Source: Rhodovulum sulfidophilum (GTDB lineage: Bacteria > Pseudomonadota > Alphaproteobacteria > Rhodobacterales > Rhodobacteraceae). Taken from it: a stretch of DNA of 30,803 bases. Below are positions 29,923-30,803 of the stretch, one piece after another. The stretch is taken from the NCBI GenBank assembly GCA_003241785.1, contig QFPW01000029.1:1-30803 (forward strand), in the 5' to 3' direction. The first letter of the stretch is position 1. Every line of letters begins with the position of its first letter. The notes below the pieces were generated by a model, which saw nothing but the letters and a program-made list of their open reading frames with translations, made no database searches and was not told where the DNA came from. A program made the position numbers and the translations under genes.

Positions 29923-30555
29923 ATGAAAGGCACTGGCGTGACGGCGGACCTCGACCTCGATTTCATCGCACACGATGATCTGCGAAGACAGATCGCGTTC
30001 TTCGTGGAATGCGACAAGATGAAGAGCATCCAGAGAAGAACGCAGCTGATCGACGGATCGCGATGCGAGAACGACGCGGAGCACAGCTGGGAGCTTGCTC
30101 TGATGGCGATCGTTCTTCAGGGTTACTCCAACGCGCCGGTGAACATGCTGCGGGTCCTGAAGATGGTCATCGTGCATGACATCGTCGAGATCGATGCCGG
30201 GGACACGTTCATCTATGACACGGAAGCCGGTGCCGACCAGCGCGACAGGGAACGGACGGCGGCGGATCGCATCTTCGGCATTCTGCCCGAGCCGCAGGGG
30301 CGAGAGTTCCGCGCGCTGTGGGAGGAGTTCGAAGCCCGGGAAACGGACGATGCGAAATTCGCCCGGGCACTGGATCGCTTTCAGCCGTTGCTGCACAATT
30401 TCCTGACGCGGGGGGGAACCTGGCGCACGCCGGGCGTGGGCCCAGGCGAGGTCCTTGAGAAGAAGCGCCCGATCTCGGATGGATCTGACCTCCTGTGGTC
30501 GGTGACGAACGACATCGTCGCCGAGGGCGTGCGGAGAGGATATCTGCGGGAGTAG
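29923..30555 (+). CDS. HD-domain nucleotidase-like hydrolase (YfbR/HDDC2-type)
   Basis: The 210-residue protein carries a metal-dependent HD domain: H54 in NDAEHSWELALMAI, H85/D86 in MVIVHDIVEIDAGD, and a later aspartate in ALDRFQPLLHNF, matching the order of ligands in YfbR 5'-deoxynucleotidase and its relatives. These hydrolyse (deoxy)nucleoside 5'-monophosphates to nucleosides. The N-terminal half, FFVECDKMKSIQRRT, is also typical. The ATG at 29923 has a poor ribosome site; a GTG at 29938 preceded by GAAAGG (29925-29930) would give 205 residues and may be the true start. It is transcribed away from the GntR gene, and a hairpin follows its stop. The activity fits the nucleoside theme but is not certain. 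Confidence 0.85.
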   Translation: MKGTGVTADLDLDFIAHDDLRRQIAFFVECDKMKSIQRRTQLIDGSRCENDAEHSWELALMAIVLQGYSNAPVNMLRVLKMVIVHDIVEIDAGDTFIYDTEAGADQRDRERTAADRIFGILPEPQGREFRALWEEFEARETDDAKFARALDRFQPLLHNFLTRGGTWRTPGVGPGEVLEKKRPISDGSDLLWSVTNDIVAEGVRRGYLRE

Positions 30556-30556
30556 A

Positions 30557-30583
30557 GGCCGCGCCCCGTCCGATGCCGCGGCC
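30557..30583 (+). terminator. Hairpin after HD-domain gene
   Basis: GGCCGCG (30557-30563) and CGCGGCC (30577-30583) pair perfectly across a 13-nt loop, starting two bases after the stop. It is the likely 3' end of the HD-domain transcript. Confidence 0.45.
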
Positions 30584-30803
30584 CACGTGCTCGAGATTCG
30601 GCGGCCGGGTCGTGAAGCGGAGCATTGGTCGGCGCCATCAGCATCGACCGGGCGAAGGCTGGACGCGCGTCCACCAGATCTCGCAGTTGAAGTTCGAAAT
30701 AGCGCGCGCGCCCGTGTAGGTTCGATCTGACCTGCGACAGTCGCGGCGACAGTCATACGCTACACGCCGGCGCGCCCGGCTTCCATGATCTGATCGCGGA
30801 AGG
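30584..30803. other. Right edge: possible end of a minus-strand gene, otherwise no feature
   Basis: Open frames here lack any family resemblance. On the minus strand, the last 44 bases (30803 to 30760) read as 13 plausible residues ending in MEAGRAGV before a TAG. That could be the C-terminus of a gene lying beyond the window, but so short a frame is weak evidence. Confidence 0.2.

Noticed and set aside
30584..30756. Small open frames on both strands at the right edge
   Set aside because: No ribosome site, no recognisable motif and Arg/Ser/Pro-biased composition typical of non-coding GC-rich DNA.
1..30803. CRISPR arrays, tRNA or rRNA genes, insertion sequences, phage attachment sites
   Set aside because: No regularly spaced direct repeats, no cloverleaf-like tRNA sequence, no transposase or integrase gene and no terminal repeats with target duplications were found by reading both strands.

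Overview
The window is very GC-rich, densely coded DNA from a bacterium, most likely an alphaproteobacterium of the Rhodobacterales or Rhodospirillales type. That view rests on GC-saturated third codon positions, the abundance of FCD-type GntR regulators and ABC importers, and the GlcG/YdiJ/PuuE-like gene families. The genus cannot be fixed from this sequence. I see no rRNA, tRNA, CRISPR array, prophage or insertion sequence.

Region A (1-7508) looks like a 2-hydroxyacid oxidation neighbourhood. It holds the tail of an unrecognised gene, a cluster of GC palindromes, a GlcG/HbpS-like protein, a YdiJ-type FAD/Fe-S D-2-hydroxyacid (2-hydroxyglutarate-like) dehydrogenase, a divergent GAPDH-like dehydrogenase, and three mutually paralogous FCD/GntR regulators with an identical recognition-helix core.

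Region B (7756-19090) is a ten-gene, partly translation-coupled operon behind a perfect 36-bp palindrome. It encodes a PuuE-type (allantoinase-like) deacetylase, a complete oligopeptide-type ABC importer with both ATPase domains fused into one chain, an NAD-dependent epimerase/dehydratase, a classical SDR, a dihydropyrimidinase/hydantoinase, a StyA-like FAD monooxygenase and a StyB/RutF-like flavin reductase. A 15-bp-stem terminator closes it. The set reads as import, oxygenation and hydrolytic ring opening of an unidentified (probably N-heterocyclic or cyclic-amide) compound.

Region C (19303-28990) is a second operon. It runs from a HutC/UTRA GntR regulator through a PfkB kinase, a SIS-domain protein, a BtpA/SgcQ-like TIM-barrel protein and a complete BMP-type nucleoside ABC importer (binding protein, double ATPase, two permeases) to a nucleoside hydrolase. 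The regulator-kinase-SIS trio resembles the Frl (fructosamine kinase/deglycase) logic joined to a nucleoside uptake and cleavage system. Direct repeats of a GTCAGANGTCT motif flank its predicted promoter.

Region D (28995-30583) has a convergent FCD/GntR repressor gene and, divergent from it, an HD-domain (YfbR/HDDC2-like) nucleotidase. Both fit the nucleoside theme.

Together B, C and D look like an accessory island for nucleoside- or N-heterocycle-like compounds. The exact substrates are inferred from families and context, not shown by the sequence.
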